Positions 48,505 through 58,764 of a stretch of 64,000 nucleotides of DNA are shown one piece after another. This DNA is from Luteococcus sp038433135 (GTDB lineage Bacteria; Actinomycetota; Actinomycetes; Propionibacteriales; Propionibacteriaceae), in contig NZ_JBCDMV010000015.1 in NCBI RefSeq assembly GCF_038433135.1, forward strand, positions 1 to 64,000. Reading direction: 5' to 3'. The notes under the pieces were generated by a model. The model did not search any database. It was given only the letters and a program-made list of their open reading frames with translations, and was not told the DNA's origin. A program made the translations under genes and the position numbers. Numbering within the stretch: position 1 is the first letter of the stretch; every line of letters starts with the position of its first letter.

Positions 48505-48539
48505 CGGGGCGGTACCACTTCGGTGGTGCCGCCCCGTTT
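48505..48539 (+). terminator. terminator closing the spc operon
   Basis: A 14-bp stem (48505-48518 with 48523-48536, one G-U pair) is capped by TTCG and followed by TTT. Confidence 0.92.
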
Positions 48540-48605
48540 CTGCGTGTTCGGGCTTGAGGGCGGATGGTGGCCGTTGGTGGAGTAGGGTGGCGCCACGAAA
48601 GGGCC

Positions 48606-48674
48606 CCTCGACAGGCTCGGGGATCGTGGTTGGGTCGGGCACTGACGTGACCGCGATGGCCGAGCCTGTCGAGG
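48606..48674. repeat. interspersed inverted repeat, copy B
   Basis: CCTCGACAGGCTCGG (48606-48620) and its exact complement (48660-48674) enclose 39 bases. It lies between the convergent rplO and peptide-transporter genes and may also terminate the minus-strand operon. Confidence 0.9.
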
Positions 48675-48688
48675 CCTCCAGACAACCG

Positions 48689-49708
48689 TCAGGCCGGCAC
48701 CACCTTGCGCAGCTCCGGGTAGTGGCAGGCCGACGGGTGTTCACCAGCGCCCTCGGAAGCGGGCACGAGCTGCGGTTCCTCGGCGCAGCACTTCTCCGTC
48801 GCCTTCCAGCAGCGGGTGTGGAAGCGGCAACCAGACGGGGGATTGGCGGGACTGGGCACGTCACCGGTGAGCACGATCTGGTCGCGCTTGCCGCGCAGCG
48901 TCGGGTCGGGTAGCGGCACGGCCGACAGCAACGCCTGGGTGTAGGGATGGGTCGGGCGTTCGTAGATCTGCTGGTCGTCGCCGATCTCCACCATCTTGCC
49001 CAGGTACATCACGCCCACCCGGTCGGAGATGTGCCGTACCACCGCGAGGTCATGCGCGATGAAGACATAGGCCAGGCCGAGTTCGCTCTGCAGCTTCTCC
49101 AGCAGGTTGACCACCTGGGCCTGCACGGATACGTCCAGGGCACTGACCGGCTCGTCGCAGATCAGCACCTTGGGGTTCAGCGCAATGCCGCGCGCAATCC
49201 CGATCCGCTGGCGCTGGCCGCCGCTGAACTGGTGCGGGTAGCGGTTGATGTGCTCCGGGTTGAGACCCACCTGCTCCAACAATTCCTGCACCCGCTGGCG
49301 TCGGCCCTTCTTGCCGACGGCGTCGGGGTGGATCTCGAAGGGTTCGCCGATGATGTCGCCGACGGTCATCCGCGGGTTGAGCGACGTGTAGGGATCCTGG
49401 AAGACGATCTGGATGTCGCGGCGCAGCCGACGCATCGCCGATCCGGACTTGGCGTGCACATTCTCACCCTGGAAGGTGAGGGTGCCCTCGGTGGGTTCCT
49501 CCAGCCGCATCAGCAGGCGGCCCAAGGTGGACTTGCCGCAGCCGGATTCACCGACGATGCCCAGCGTCTCGCCGGGGTACAGATCGAGGTCGACGCCGTC
49601 GACGGCCTTGACGCTCCCGACGGTGTGCCGGATGATGCCGCCCTTGATCGGGTAGTGCTTCTTCAAGCCGCGAGCGGACAGGATGGGGGAGCTGACCGGG
49701 TCAGCCAT
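48689..49708 (-). CDS. peptide ABC transporter ATP-binding protein (OppF/DppF type)
   Basis: This 339-residue ATPase powers the importer from the cytoplasm. Walker A is 'GESGCGKST', the signature is 'FSGGQRQRIGIARG', Walker B is 'VLICDEPVSALD', and the His switch is in 'IAHDL'. The C-terminal oligopeptide-transporter extension has 'GCRFHTRC' and further cysteines. The ATG at 49708 has AGGAGG upstream and overlaps the stop of the other ATPase gene by 8 bp. It is the last gene of the five-gene operon. Confidence 0.92.
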   Translation of the reverse strand: MADPVSSPILSARGLKKHYPIKGGIIRHTVGSVKAVDGVDLDLYPGETLGIVGESGCGKSTLGRLLMRLEEPTEGTLTFQGENVHAKSGSAMRRLRRDIQIVFQDPYTSLNPRMTVGDIIGEPFEIHPDAVGKKGRRQRVQELLEQVGLNPEHINRYPHQFSGGQRQRIGIARGIALNPKVLICDEPVSALDVSVQAQVVNLLEKLQSELGLAYVFIAHDLAVVRHISDRVGVMYLGKMVEIGDDQQIYERPTHPYTQALLSAVPLPDPTLRGKRDQIVLTGDVPSPANPPSGCRFHTRCWKATEKCCAEEPQLVPASEGAGEHPSACHYPELRKVVPA

Positions 49709-50759
49709 GGAAGACCTCCTGGGCGTAGTGGCAGGCGCTGGCGCGATCGGGGGAGGCGGCGGGATCGGCCACGGGCAGCAGGGCCGGCGCCTGGCCGGTG
49801 CGGCACCGATCCGTGGCGCGCGGGCACCTCGGGTGGAAGGCACAACCAGCCGGGATCGCCAGCAGATTGGGCGGCAGGCCGCCAATGGCGCGCAGGGTCT
49901 GTCCCTTCTGGTCCAGCCGGGGGATCGAGTCGATCAGGCCACGGGTGTAGGGGTGGGCCGGGCGGGCATAGGTGTCAGCCACGTCAGCGGTCTCCACCAT
50001 CCGACCGGCATACATCACATTGATTCGGTCGGCGACGTCGGCCACCACACCGAGGTCATGGGTGATCAGGATCAGCCCCATGCCGGACTCGTCCTGCAAC
50101 TCCTTCAACAGGTCCATGATCTGGGCCTGTACCGTGACGTCCAGGGCTGTGGTGGGCTCGTCGGCGATCAGCACCTCGGGTTCCAGGGCGATGGCCATTG
50201 CGATCATGATCCGCTGGCGCATGCCACCACTGAACTGGTGCGGATAGGCCTTGACTCGTTCCCGGGCGGCCGGGATCTGCACCCTTTCCATCAGCTGGAT
50301 GGCCTTGTCCTGGGCGTCGGACTTGTTGAGGCCCCGATGGATCCGGAACATCTCGGCAATCTGCCAGCCCACCGGGAAGACCGGGTTGAGGGAGCTGAGC
50401 GCATCCTGGAAGATCATCGACAACAACGGGCCGCGGGTGCACTGGCGCTGCTTCTCGGGCAGCTGCAGCAGGTCCACCCCGCGGTAGACCACCTCGCCGC
50501 CGGTCACGTAGCCGGGCGGGCTGTCGATGATGCCCAGCACGGCCTGGGCCGTGACGGACTTGCCGGAACCGGATTCCCCCAGGATGGCGAGCGTCTCCCC
50601 CTGGTCGAGGTTGAAGGTGACGCCATTGATGGCGTGCGCCACACCCTGACGCATCCGGAATTCGACCTGCAGGTCGTTGACCCGCAGGAGGGGGGCATCC
50701 CAGTCGAAACCGATCCGGTCGACGCCGATGCTGGTCTGCTTCTTCGTTGTGGAGGTCAC
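49701..50759 (-). CDS. peptide ABC transporter ATP-binding protein (OppD/DppD type)
   Basis: The second ATPase (352 residues) has Walker A 'GESGSGKSV', signature 'FSGGMRQRIMIAMA', Walker B 'VLIADEPTTALDV' and the switch 'ITHDLG'. Its C-terminus has 'AGCAFHPRCPRATDRC', as in the OppD/DppD family. The pair of ATPases would form a heterodimer under the two permeases. The ATG lies 3 bp after the permease stop. Confidence 0.92.
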   Translation of the reverse strand: MTSTTKKQTSIGVDRIGFDWDAPLLRVNDLQVEFRMRQGVAHAINGVTFNLDQGETLAILGESGSGKSVTAQAVLGIIDSPPGYVTGGEVVYRGVDLLQLPEKQRQCTRGPLLSMIFQDALSSLNPVFPVGWQIAEMFRIHRGLNKSDAQDKAIQLMERVQIPAARERVKAYPHQFSGGMRQRIMIAMAIALEPEVLIADEPTTALDVTVQAQIMDLLKELQDESGMGLILITHDLGVVADVADRINVMYAGRMVETADVADTYARPAHPYTRGLIDSIPRLDQKGQTLRAIGGLPPNLLAIPAGCAFHPRCPRATDRCRTGQAPALLPVADPAASPDRASACHYAQEVFHG

Positions 50760-50762
50760 GGG

Positions 50763-51725
50763 TCACCGCAGCTTCGGGTCGAGGGCGTCGCGGATGACCT
50801 CACCAAGCATGATGAATGCCAGCACGGTCAGCGACAGGAAGATGGACGGGAAGGCCAACATCCAGGGCGCGGACTGGATGTAGCCCAGGCCGGAAGCCTC
50901 GCTGATCGCGATGCCCCAGCTGATCACCGGGGGGCGCAACCCGATGCCCAGGAAGCTCAGGGTGGCCTCGACGGCGATGTAGCTGCCCAGGTTGATGGTG
51001 GCGACCACCATCACGGCGGCCATGGCATTGGGCAGGATGTGGGAGGTGATGATCCGCCAGGGGCTGGCGCCCAGTGCCCGGGCCGCCTGGACATATTCGT
51101 TCGGTTTGACCTGCAGTACCGACGAGCGCATCAGCCGAGCGATGCTGGGCCAGCCGAGCACGACCAGCGCGGCGACCACCTTGGCCACCACCACCAGATA
51201 GGGGGTTTCGGAGGTGGACGGGAAGGAGTACAGGATCACGATGCCGCCCAGCAGCAGCGGAATGGCGAAGAAGACCTCGCCGATGCGGGAGAGCAGCGTG
51301 TCAACCCAGCCCCCGGCATAGCCGGCGATGATGCCCACCAGCCCGCCAAGCAGGGTGGTTCCAATGGTGGTGAACAGACCCACCAGGATGGAGGAGCGGG
51401 CACCGTAGATGGTGCGCGAGTAGACATCGCAGCCCTGCAGGTCGGTGCCGAACCAGTGGGCCGCGCTGGGGGCCTCCCGGGAGATCTGCAGCTGGCACTT
51501 GTACGGGTCTATCCGGGTGAACAGCTGGGGCACCAGGGCCATCGTGACCAGCAGGACGATCAGCACCACCGAGACCCAGAAGAGCGGATTGTGCTTCATC
51601 TCCAACCAGGCGTCGGTCCACAGGGAATGCGGCTTCTCCTGACCCGCATCGGCGCTGGGCTGGGCGGACAGGTCGACGTCCGTGCCAACCGAGCCGGGAT
51701 TGGGGACATTCATCGGGTCAGTCAT
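50763..51725 (-). CDS. peptide ABC transporter permease (OppC/DppC type)
   Basis: This 320-residue permease has a roughly 45-residue cytosolic N-terminus, a first membrane segment ('LFWVSVVLIVLLVTMALV'), a periplasm-facing-like loop, and five more helices. The EAA loop is 'EYVQAARALGASPWRIITSH', which contacts the ATPases. It overlaps the other permease gene by 8 bp. Substrate is probably di- or oligopeptides, but nickel or other small solutes cannot be excluded by sequence. Confidence 0.9.
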   Translation of the reverse strand: MTDPMNVPNPGSVGTDVDLSAQPSADAGQEKPHSLWTDAWLEMKHNPLFWVSVVLIVLLVTMALVPQLFTRIDPYKCQLQISREAPSAAHWFGTDLQGCDVYSRTIYGARSSILVGLFTTIGTTLLGGLVGIIAGYAGGWVDTLLSRIGEVFFAIPLLLGGIVILYSFPSTSETPYLVVVAKVVAALVVLGWPSIARLMRSSVLQVKPNEYVQAARALGASPWRIITSHILPNAMAAVMVVATINLGSYIAVEATLSFLGIGLRPPVISWGIAISEASGLGYIQSAPWMLAFPSIFLSLTVLAFIMLGEVIRDALDPKLR

Positions 51726-52647
51726 GGGAGATCCTCGGGTCGAGCACGCTGTACAGGACGTCCACGATCAGGTTCATCAGCAGGTAGACCAGTACCAGAC
51801 AGGTGACCGCGCCGACGACGGAGATGCCGTCGCGCTGGTTGATGGAACGAAAGATGAAGCCGCCAATTCCGTTGATGTTGAAGATCCGTTCCGTGACGAT
51901 CGCCCCACCCATCAGCGCCCCGAAGTCGTAGCCCATGAAGGTGATCACCGGAATCAGGGAGTTGCGCAGGGCGTGCACGCGAATGGTGCGCGAGACGCTC
52001 AGTCCCTTGGCCTTGGCGGTGCGGACGTAGTCCGCCCGCAGGTTCTCCACCAGATTGGTGCGGGTCAGCCGGGCCACGTAGGCCACCGACAGGGAGCCCA
52101 GGACCAGACCGGGCAGGATCAGCTGTTGTAGCGTGCCCTGGCTCGCGGTGACGGGGATGGTCTTGTTCAACCCGGCCTTGAGCACGGCGAACTGGGACAT
52201 GCCACCGATCACGAAGACGGGGATGGAGATGACCACCAGGGTGGAGACGGTGACCAGGTTGTCGATGAAGCGGCCCTTGCGAATGCCCGCCAGCACACCG
52301 GCGGCAATCCCGACGACGGCCTCGAAGGCGAGCGCGATCAGGGCCAGTTTCACGGTGGTGGGGTAGCGGACCGCCAGTTCCGAGGCAACGGTGTTGTGGT
52401 AGAAGTTCACGCCCAGATCGCCCTGCACCAACTTGCCCAGGTAGAGCAGGTACTGCATCAGCAGCGGCTTGTCCAGGTTGTATTCGGACTTGAAGGCCTC
52501 GATGTAGGCGGGGGTGCAGTCACGCTCACCACAGCGTCCTTCCCAGGGCTCCCCGGGAAGCGCGAAGACCAGGAGGTAGAGCAGGAAGGTGGCGCCCAGG
52601 ATCACCGGGATCATCTGGATCAGGCGCCGCAGGACGTACTTGATCAT
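51718..52647 (-). CDS. peptide ABC transporter permease (OppB/DppB type)
   Basis: This 309-residue permease begins 'MIKYVLRRLIQMIPVILGAT' (first helix) and has the EAA loop 'DYVRTAKAKGLSVSRTIRVH'. The family's 'GALMGGAIVTERIFNINGIG' motif is clear. Two cysteines in the first external loop ('GRCGERDC') are a small oddity and might form a disulfide. The ATG follows AAGGAGTTCC. A hairpin lies between it and the binding-protein gene. Confidence 0.9.
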   Translation of the reverse strand: MIKYVLRRLIQMIPVILGATFLLYLLVFALPGEPWEGRCGERDCTPAYIEAFKSEYNLDKPLLMQYLLYLGKLVQGDLGVNFYHNTVASELAVRYPTTVKLALIALAFEAVVGIAAGVLAGIRKGRFIDNLVTVSTLVVISIPVFVIGGMSQFAVLKAGLNKTIPVTASQGTLQQLILPGLVLGSLSVAYVARLTRTNLVENLRADYVRTAKAKGLSVSRTIRVHALRNSLIPVITFMGYDFGALMGGAIVTERIFNINGIGGFIFRSINQRDGISVVGAVTCLVLVYLLMNLIVDVLYSVLDPRISHD

Positions 52648-52669
52648 GGAACTCCTTTGGTCCCACGCG

Positions 52670-52708
52670 ATGCGGTGGTGCCCCGGATGGTCCCGGGCAC
52701 CACCGCAT
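52670..52708 (-). terminator. hairpin between binding-protein and permease genes
   Basis: A perfect 14-bp stem (52670-52683 with 52695-52708) encloses 11 bases, just past the binding-protein stop. Such hairpins commonly stabilise the binding-protein mRNA or limit readthrough, giving more binding protein than permease. Confidence 0.75.
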
Positions 52709-52744
52709 TGCAGTGGGGGTCAGCGAATCACAGGACGACTGGGG

Positions 52745-54379
52745 TCACTTGACGCTGATGGCGCTCATGTCCAGCGTGCCGAAGGGGGTCACCTTCACAT
52801 TCGTCACCTTGGTCGACCACGCGGCCGGGGTGGCTGCGCTCCACAGCGGGATCACCGGCAGATCCTTGGCGAGCATCGCCTCGGCCTCCTGGTAGAGCTT
52901 GTTGGCCTCCTCCGGCGTCTTGGCCGCGGCCGCTTCCACCAGCTTCTTGTCGAAGTCCGGGTTGTCGTACTTCGCGTCGTTCGAGGCCGCGTTCTTGGTG
53001 TACAGCGGGGTCAGGAAGTTCTCGATCGACGGGTAGTCCATCTTCCAGCCACTGCGGTGGGTGCCCTTCAGCTCGCCCGCCTTGATCTGGGTGCGCAGGG
53101 TCTTGAAGTCCGGAGTGGTGTTGACCTGGCAGTTGAGGCCCAGGTTCTCCTTGAGCTGGTTGCAGACGGCATCGGCCCACAGCTTGTGGCCGCCATCGCC
53201 GTTCACCGAGATCTGGAAGACCCCCTTGTAGCCACCCGCAGCGTCATAGGCCTTCTTGGCGGCGTCCTTGTCAAAGGTGCAGACATCGCCGCAGGCGCCG
53301 TCCTTGAAGCCGTCGACGACGGGGGAGACCCAGCCGGTCGCAGGCTGGCGGGTACCGTTGAAGACCTTTTCGGTGATGGTCTTGCGGTCGATTGCCTGGC
53401 TGATGGCCTTGCGCATCTCGACGTTCTTGAGCTGTTCGTCGCCGGGGGTGAAGGTGAGGGTCTGGTGCACACCCGACTCACGAACGGTGGTGCGATCCTC
53501 GCCCAGCTGGGTCTTCCACTGGTCGCCGGCCAGCTGGTCGGACGGGATGATGTCGGTGAAGTCCAGCTGATCGGCCTGGAGCTCGGTGTAGGCCGCGGCC
53601 GCGTCGTTGTAGATCCGGTAGGTCACCTTGTCCACGTGGGCCTTGTAGTCACCGGTGTATTCCGGATTCTTCTCCAGGACGATCTCGGTGGCGGTGTTGC
53701 TGGTGATCTTGAAAGCACCGGCGCCCACCGGCATCTTGCCGAACTCAGCAGACTTCGGGTCGGTGAAGAAGGCGTCGGGCTGGGGCACGAAGGCCGTATA
53801 GCCCAGCCGGACCGGCAGGTTGGAGACCGGCTCCGTGGTGGTGATGGTGAAGCTGGTCTCATCCACCACCTTCAACCCGCTCAGCTTGTCGGTCTTGGGC
53901 TTGGTCTTGCACTGCTCGTCGGGGCACTGCAGATCGGCGAAGCCGGCCACCGGCTCCAAGAAGTAGCCATTCTGCTGGCCATTGGGGGCATAGGCGGCGT
54001 AGTTCCAGGCATCGACGAAGTTGGACGCCTTGACCGCGCTACCGTCACTGAACTTTCGTCCCGGCTTCAACTTCACGGTGAAAACCTTGTTGTCCGTGGT
54101 TTCGATCGATTCGGCCAGATCCATTTCCGGGGCAGCCGTGTCGCTGTTGTAGCGAACCAGCTTGGCGGTGACGGCGTCCAGCACATTGCCGCCGCAGACC
54201 TCGGTGGTGTTGGAACCGATCAGAGGATTCTCGGGCGTGCATCCACGCACGATGATGGAACCGCCATCCTTGGGGGCGTCGGTGCCGGTGGACTTGTCGC
54301 CCGCCGAATTGCCGCCGCAGCCGCTGGCCACGAGAGCGACGGACGTCACGGCGAGGGCGAGGGAGCGAGAGACTCGCAT
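52745..54379 (-). CDS. peptide ABC transporter substrate-binding lipoprotein
   Basis: This 544-residue lipoprotein (SBP family 5) captures substrate outside the membrane. The lipobox 'LVASGC' ends at Cys19, followed by a linker and the binding domain. Family hallmarks are 'FTVKLKPGRKFSDGSAVKAS' and 'VGAGAFKITSNTATEIVLEKN'. Several Cys pairs ('CPDEQC', 'CGDVC') may form disulfides. The ATG at 54379 has AGGAGGCACAG upstream. As first gene of the operon it is probably the most expressed. Confidence 0.92.
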   Translation of the reverse strand: MRVSRSLALAVTSVALVASGCGGNSAGDKSTGTDAPKDGGSIIVRGCTPENPLIGSNTTEVCGGNVLDAVTAKLVRYNSDTAAPEMDLAESIETTDNKVFTVKLKPGRKFSDGSAVKASNFVDAWNYAAYAPNGQQNGYFLEPVAGFADLQCPDEQCKTKPKTDKLSGLKVVDETSFTITTTEPVSNLPVRLGYTAFVPQPDAFFTDPKSAEFGKMPVGAGAFKITSNTATEIVLEKNPEYTGDYKAHVDKVTYRIYNDAAAAYTELQADQLDFTDIIPSDQLAGDQWKTQLGEDRTTVRESGVHQTLTFTPGDEQLKNVEMRKAISQAIDRKTITEKVFNGTRQPATGWVSPVVDGFKDGACGDVCTFDKDAAKKAYDAAGGYKGVFQISVNGDGGHKLWADAVCNQLKENLGLNCQVNTTPDFKTLRTQIKAGELKGTHRSGWKMDYPSIENFLTPLYTKNAASNDAKYDNPDFDKKLVEAAAAKTPEEANKLYQEAEAMLAKDLPVIPLWSAATPAAWSTKVTNVKVTPFGTLDMSAISVK

Positions 54380-54484
54380 CTGTGCCTCCTGGTTTGAGGG
54401 GATTACCCCGAAGGTGGAAGTGTTGCCCGCCGATTCCGTGGCGCCGTTGCCGGTGGATGGGAGCCGGACGAGCAGGTGGCCCAA

Positions 54485-54513
54485 AAAGTACACGCCCGGG
54501 CGGCTGATGGGAA
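54485..54513 (-). promoter_or_regulatory. candidate promoter of the peptide-transporter operon
   Basis: On the minus strand TTCCCA (54508-54513), a 17-bp spacer and TACTTT (54485-54490) lie about 100 bp before the binding-protein start. Confidence 0.4.
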
Positions 54514-54600
54514 TGGTGGTTCACTGGCTGTCACAAAACCGTTATCAAGCCGTGTCGTGCCTGGGGGACGCCCTTTGCACGCCGGGGAGTCCGTCGAATG

Positions 54601-54628
54601 TTGGGAATGAACGTCTGCTTGATAGGCT
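54601..54628 (+). promoter_or_regulatory. promoter of secY-adk-map
   Basis: TTGGGA (54601-54606), a 16-bp spacer and TAGGCT (54623-54628) give secY its own promoter, needed because it is separated from the spc operon. The leader would be about 85 nt. Confidence 0.55.
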
Positions 54629-54717
54629 GGCGCGGCTGCCCTCCGTGCGTGGGCGGCGCCCCGAGCTCGTGACGGTACCCGTGCCCCACGAAGAACGATC
54701 AAAGAGAGTTCTCCTTC

Positions 54718-56030
<1,313 letters not shown>

Positions 56031-56034
<4 letters not shown>

Positions 56035-56606
56035 GAATGCTGATCATGGGCGCCCCCGGCGCCGGCAAGGGCACCCAGGCCAAGCTGATTGCCAATCACT
56101 ACCGCATTCCGGCCATCTCCACTGGGGCGATCTTCCGCGCCAACATCGCGGCCAGGACGCCACTGGGCCAGCGGGTGGACCAGTTGATCGGCGCTGGTGA
56201 ATTCGTGCCCGACGTGATCACCACCGCTGTCGTGGCCAAGCGGCTGCTGGAGCCGGACGCCAGCAATGGCTGGTTGCTGGACGGCTATCCGCGCACCACC
56301 GAGCAGGTGGAGGCGTTGGACATCATCCTGGAGGATGCCAAGCGTCACCTGGACTGCGTGCTCTGCCTGGAGACCGACGAGGAGACCCTGATCCAGCGGC
56401 TGGTCAAGCGCGCCGAGATCGAGGGGCGCGCCGACGACAACGAGGAGACCATTCGTCGCCGGATGGAGGTCTACGCCGAGGAGACCGCGCCCCTGCTGGC
56501 CATCTACCAGGAGCGCGGCATGCTGGTTCGCGTCGACGGCGAGGGCAGCGTGGACGAGGTCGCCGCCCGGATCTTCGCCGCCCTGGACAAGGTCGCCAGC
56601 CGCTGA
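56031..56606 (+). CDS. adk: adenylate kinase
   Basis: Adk (191 residues) interconverts ATP plus AMP and two ADP. P-loop 'GAPGAGKGTQAK' (residues 7-18), AMP-site 'STGAIFRANI', and 'LLDGYPRTTEQ' are present. The lid is short ('GRADDNEETIRRRMEVY'), so this is the short form without a zinc lid. The GTG overlaps secY; an ATG two codons in (56037) is an alternative. It shares a base with map (TGATG). Confidence 0.96.
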
Positions 56607-57445
56607 TGTTCTCCCGTGGCATCGAGCTGAAGAAGCCCGAACAGGTCAAGCAGATGCGGCGCGCCGGACTGGTCGTCGCCAAGGTTCTGGACGAACTGGG
56701 CCGACGGGTGGCGGTGGGTGTCACCACCGCCGAGCTCGATGCCGTGGCGCGGGAGATGCTGGCCGAGCAGGGAGCCACCTCCAACTTCCTCAACTACGGC
56801 GCGGAGTGGGGCTATCCGCCCTACCCGGCGGTTGCCTGCATCTCCGTCGACGAGCAGATCGTGCATGGCATCCCCAGCGAGCGCAAGCTGGTCGACGGGG
56901 ACATCGTGAGCGTGGACTTCGGCGCCATCATCGACGGCTGGCACGGCGACGCCGCGCGCACCTTCCTGGTCGGAGATGTGAGCCAGCAGCACCGCGAGTT
57001 GAGCGATGCCACCCGGGAATCCATGTGGGCCGGGATCGGCGCCGCCCGGCTCGGCGGCCGGGTGGGGGACATCTCGCACGCCATCGAGTGCTCCATCCTG
57101 GGCCACCAGCGCGGCTATGGCATCGTGCGGGAGTACACCGGGCACGGGATCGGCACCGCCATGCACCAGCCGCCGGACGTGCCCAACTACGGCAAGGCCG
57201 GCCGGGGGCCCAAGGTGGTGGAGGGTCTGGTGCTGGCTATCGAACCGATGGTCACCACCGGCAGCGAGGACGCCGTCACCCTGGACGACGAATGGACCGT
57301 GGTCACCCACGACGGCAGCTGGGCCTCCCACTGGGAGAACACCGTGACGGTCACCAAGCACGGCCTGTGGGTGCTCACCGAGCTGGACGGCGGCGAGGCG
57401 GAGCTGACGGCCCGCGGCTTGCCCTTCGGTCCGCTGGCCGACTGA
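56606..57445 (+). CDS. map: type I methionine aminopeptidase
   Basis: MetAP (279 residues) removes the initiator Met. The metal ligands are seen in 'VSVDFGAIIDGWHGDAARTF' (two Asp), 'GHGIGTAMHQPP' (His), 'LAIEPMV' (Glu) and 'HWENTVTVT' (Glu). It closes the secY-adk-map operon and ends only 9 bp from the convergent CapA-like gene, with no hairpin between. Confidence 0.96.
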   Translation: MFSRGIELKKPEQVKQMRRAGLVVAKVLDELGRRVAVGVTTAELDAVAREMLAEQGATSNFLNYGAEWGYPPYPAVACISVDEQIVHGIPSERKLVDGDIVSVDFGAIIDGWHGDAARTFLVGDVSQQHRELSDATRESMWAGIGAARLGGRVGDISHAIECSILGHQRGYGIVREYTGHGIGTAMHQPPDVPNYGKAGRGPKVVEGLVLAIEPMVTTGSEDAVTLDDEWTVVTHDGSWASHWENTVTVTKHGLWVLTELDGGEAELTARGLPFGPLAD

Positions 57446-57454
57446 CGGTCCCGC

Positions 57455-58633
57455 TCACCGCTGGCGTAGGCCGCGATTGTGGCCGAGCAGGTTGACCGCC
57501 GCCGTGGTCCGTTCCCGGGCCTGGGCCAGCCGCTCGCGGTCACCCCTTCCCGAGGCCAGCTGCTCGTTCACCAGTAGCACCCGGGCCGGGGAACCGGAGG
57601 TGGCGTGCGTGGTCAGGGTGGGGTGGTATTCAGCGTGGCTGACGGTGAACCGCCCGTCGGGCTGCTCGGTGAAGGTGAACCGGGTGGTGATGCCCTCATA
57701 GCCGCGGGGGACCGAGGTGAGGTGCTGGGCCACCAGGTTTCCCAGCCCATAGGCCACCCACTTGCCGTTCACCCGGGTGATCGGCTGAACGACGTGCACG
57801 TGATGGCCGTAGACCAGATCGACGTCGTCCGAGGCGGTGAGCTTCTTGGCCAGCGCCACCTGCTGAGGATTGGGGCGGGTCTGGTACTCGTCGCCGCCGT
57901 GCACCCCTACCAGCACGATGTGTGCGCCCGCCCGCCGCGCGACCTGGGCGCGTTTCAGCAGCGAGTCGGCGTCGATGCCGGACCACGCCCATGGCCGATC
58001 CTTCGGCACCGGGATTCCATTGGTGCCGTAGGCGCCTTCGACCACGGCAATCCGGACGCCGTCGGAGGTGGTGAAGATCACCGGTGTGTCCGCCTCCTGC
58101 TGGCTGCGGGCGGTCCCGACATGCTTCAGTCCCACCGCGTCCATCTGGTCGAGGGTAGTGCGCAGGCCCTCGAAGCCCTGGTCCAGACTGTGGTTGGAGG
58201 CTGTCGTGCACAGGTCATAGCCCAGGTCCTTCACGGCGCGCAGCGTTTGCGGCGGGGCAGAGAAGGCTGGGTAGGAGTGATAGGGGCCACCGGCCTTGGC
58301 CACTGGTACCTCGTTGTGGCAGATGGCCAGGTCTGCGGCCGCGACGAGCGGTCTCATCGCAGCGAGCGTGGGCGCGAAATCCATCGCGTCGGGTCCCTGC
58401 TGGCCGGCCCGGGCCGCGTCCTCCCTGGCCCCGAACCAGAGCGTGTTGTGCCACAGCAGATCGCCATTCATCACCACCGTGGCTGTCCTGGGGGGAACTG
58501 ACGATGCGCTGGCGGGAGTCGGGCTGGACACGGGTCGCGCAGGGGCACTGGCACCGCCCGAGTGGCTGCAGGCCGTCAGCGCCAGGATGAGGCCAAGGGT
58601 CGGGCTGACTCGTGAGGACAGGGTACGGGGCAC
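57455..58633 (-). CDS. CapA-family lipoprotein
   Basis: The 392-residue product has a lipobox 'LALTAC' (Cys at residue 22), a Ser/Pro-rich linker and a CapA/PgsA-like metallophosphatase-type domain from about residue 50. 'VVMNGDLLWHN', 'SNHSLDQGFEG', 'VGVHGGDEYQ' and 'VYGHHVHVVQP' fit the metal-binding motifs. PgsA proteins act in poly-gamma-glutamate synthesis; no PgsB/PgsC partner is here, so that role is unproven. The GTG start has no clear ribosome-binding site; TAAGAG six bases upstream could be a -10 of a leaderless mRNA. Confidence 0.8.
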   Translation of the reverse strand: MPRTLSSRVSPTLGLILALTACSHSGGASAPARPVSSPTPASASSVPPRTATVVMNGDLLWHNTLWFGAREDAARAGQQGPDAMDFAPTLAAMRPLVAAADLAICHNEVPVAKAGGPYHSYPAFSAPPQTLRAVKDLGYDLCTTASNHSLDQGFEGLRTTLDQMDAVGLKHVGTARSQQEADTPVIFTTSDGVRIAVVEGAYGTNGIPVPKDRPWAWSGIDADSLLKRAQVARRAGAHIVLVGVHGGDEYQTRPNPQQVALAKKLTASDDVDLVYGHHVHVVQPITRVNGKWVAYGLGNLVAQHLTSVPRGYEGITTRFTFTEQPDGRFTVSHAEYHPTLTTHATSGSPARVLLVNEQLASGRGDRERLAQARERTTAAVNLLGHNRGLRQR

Positions 58634-58764
58634 GTAATACTCTTATCGAGCAAAGAGGTCAGATGACCTATTCGGGGTGGCGCGAGACTGCTGAACTCAG
58701 TGCCTTGCCCGTCGCCTCTTCGCGAATATTCGGCCAAAGTCCTGGTGCGCCATGAGGTTTCTTG

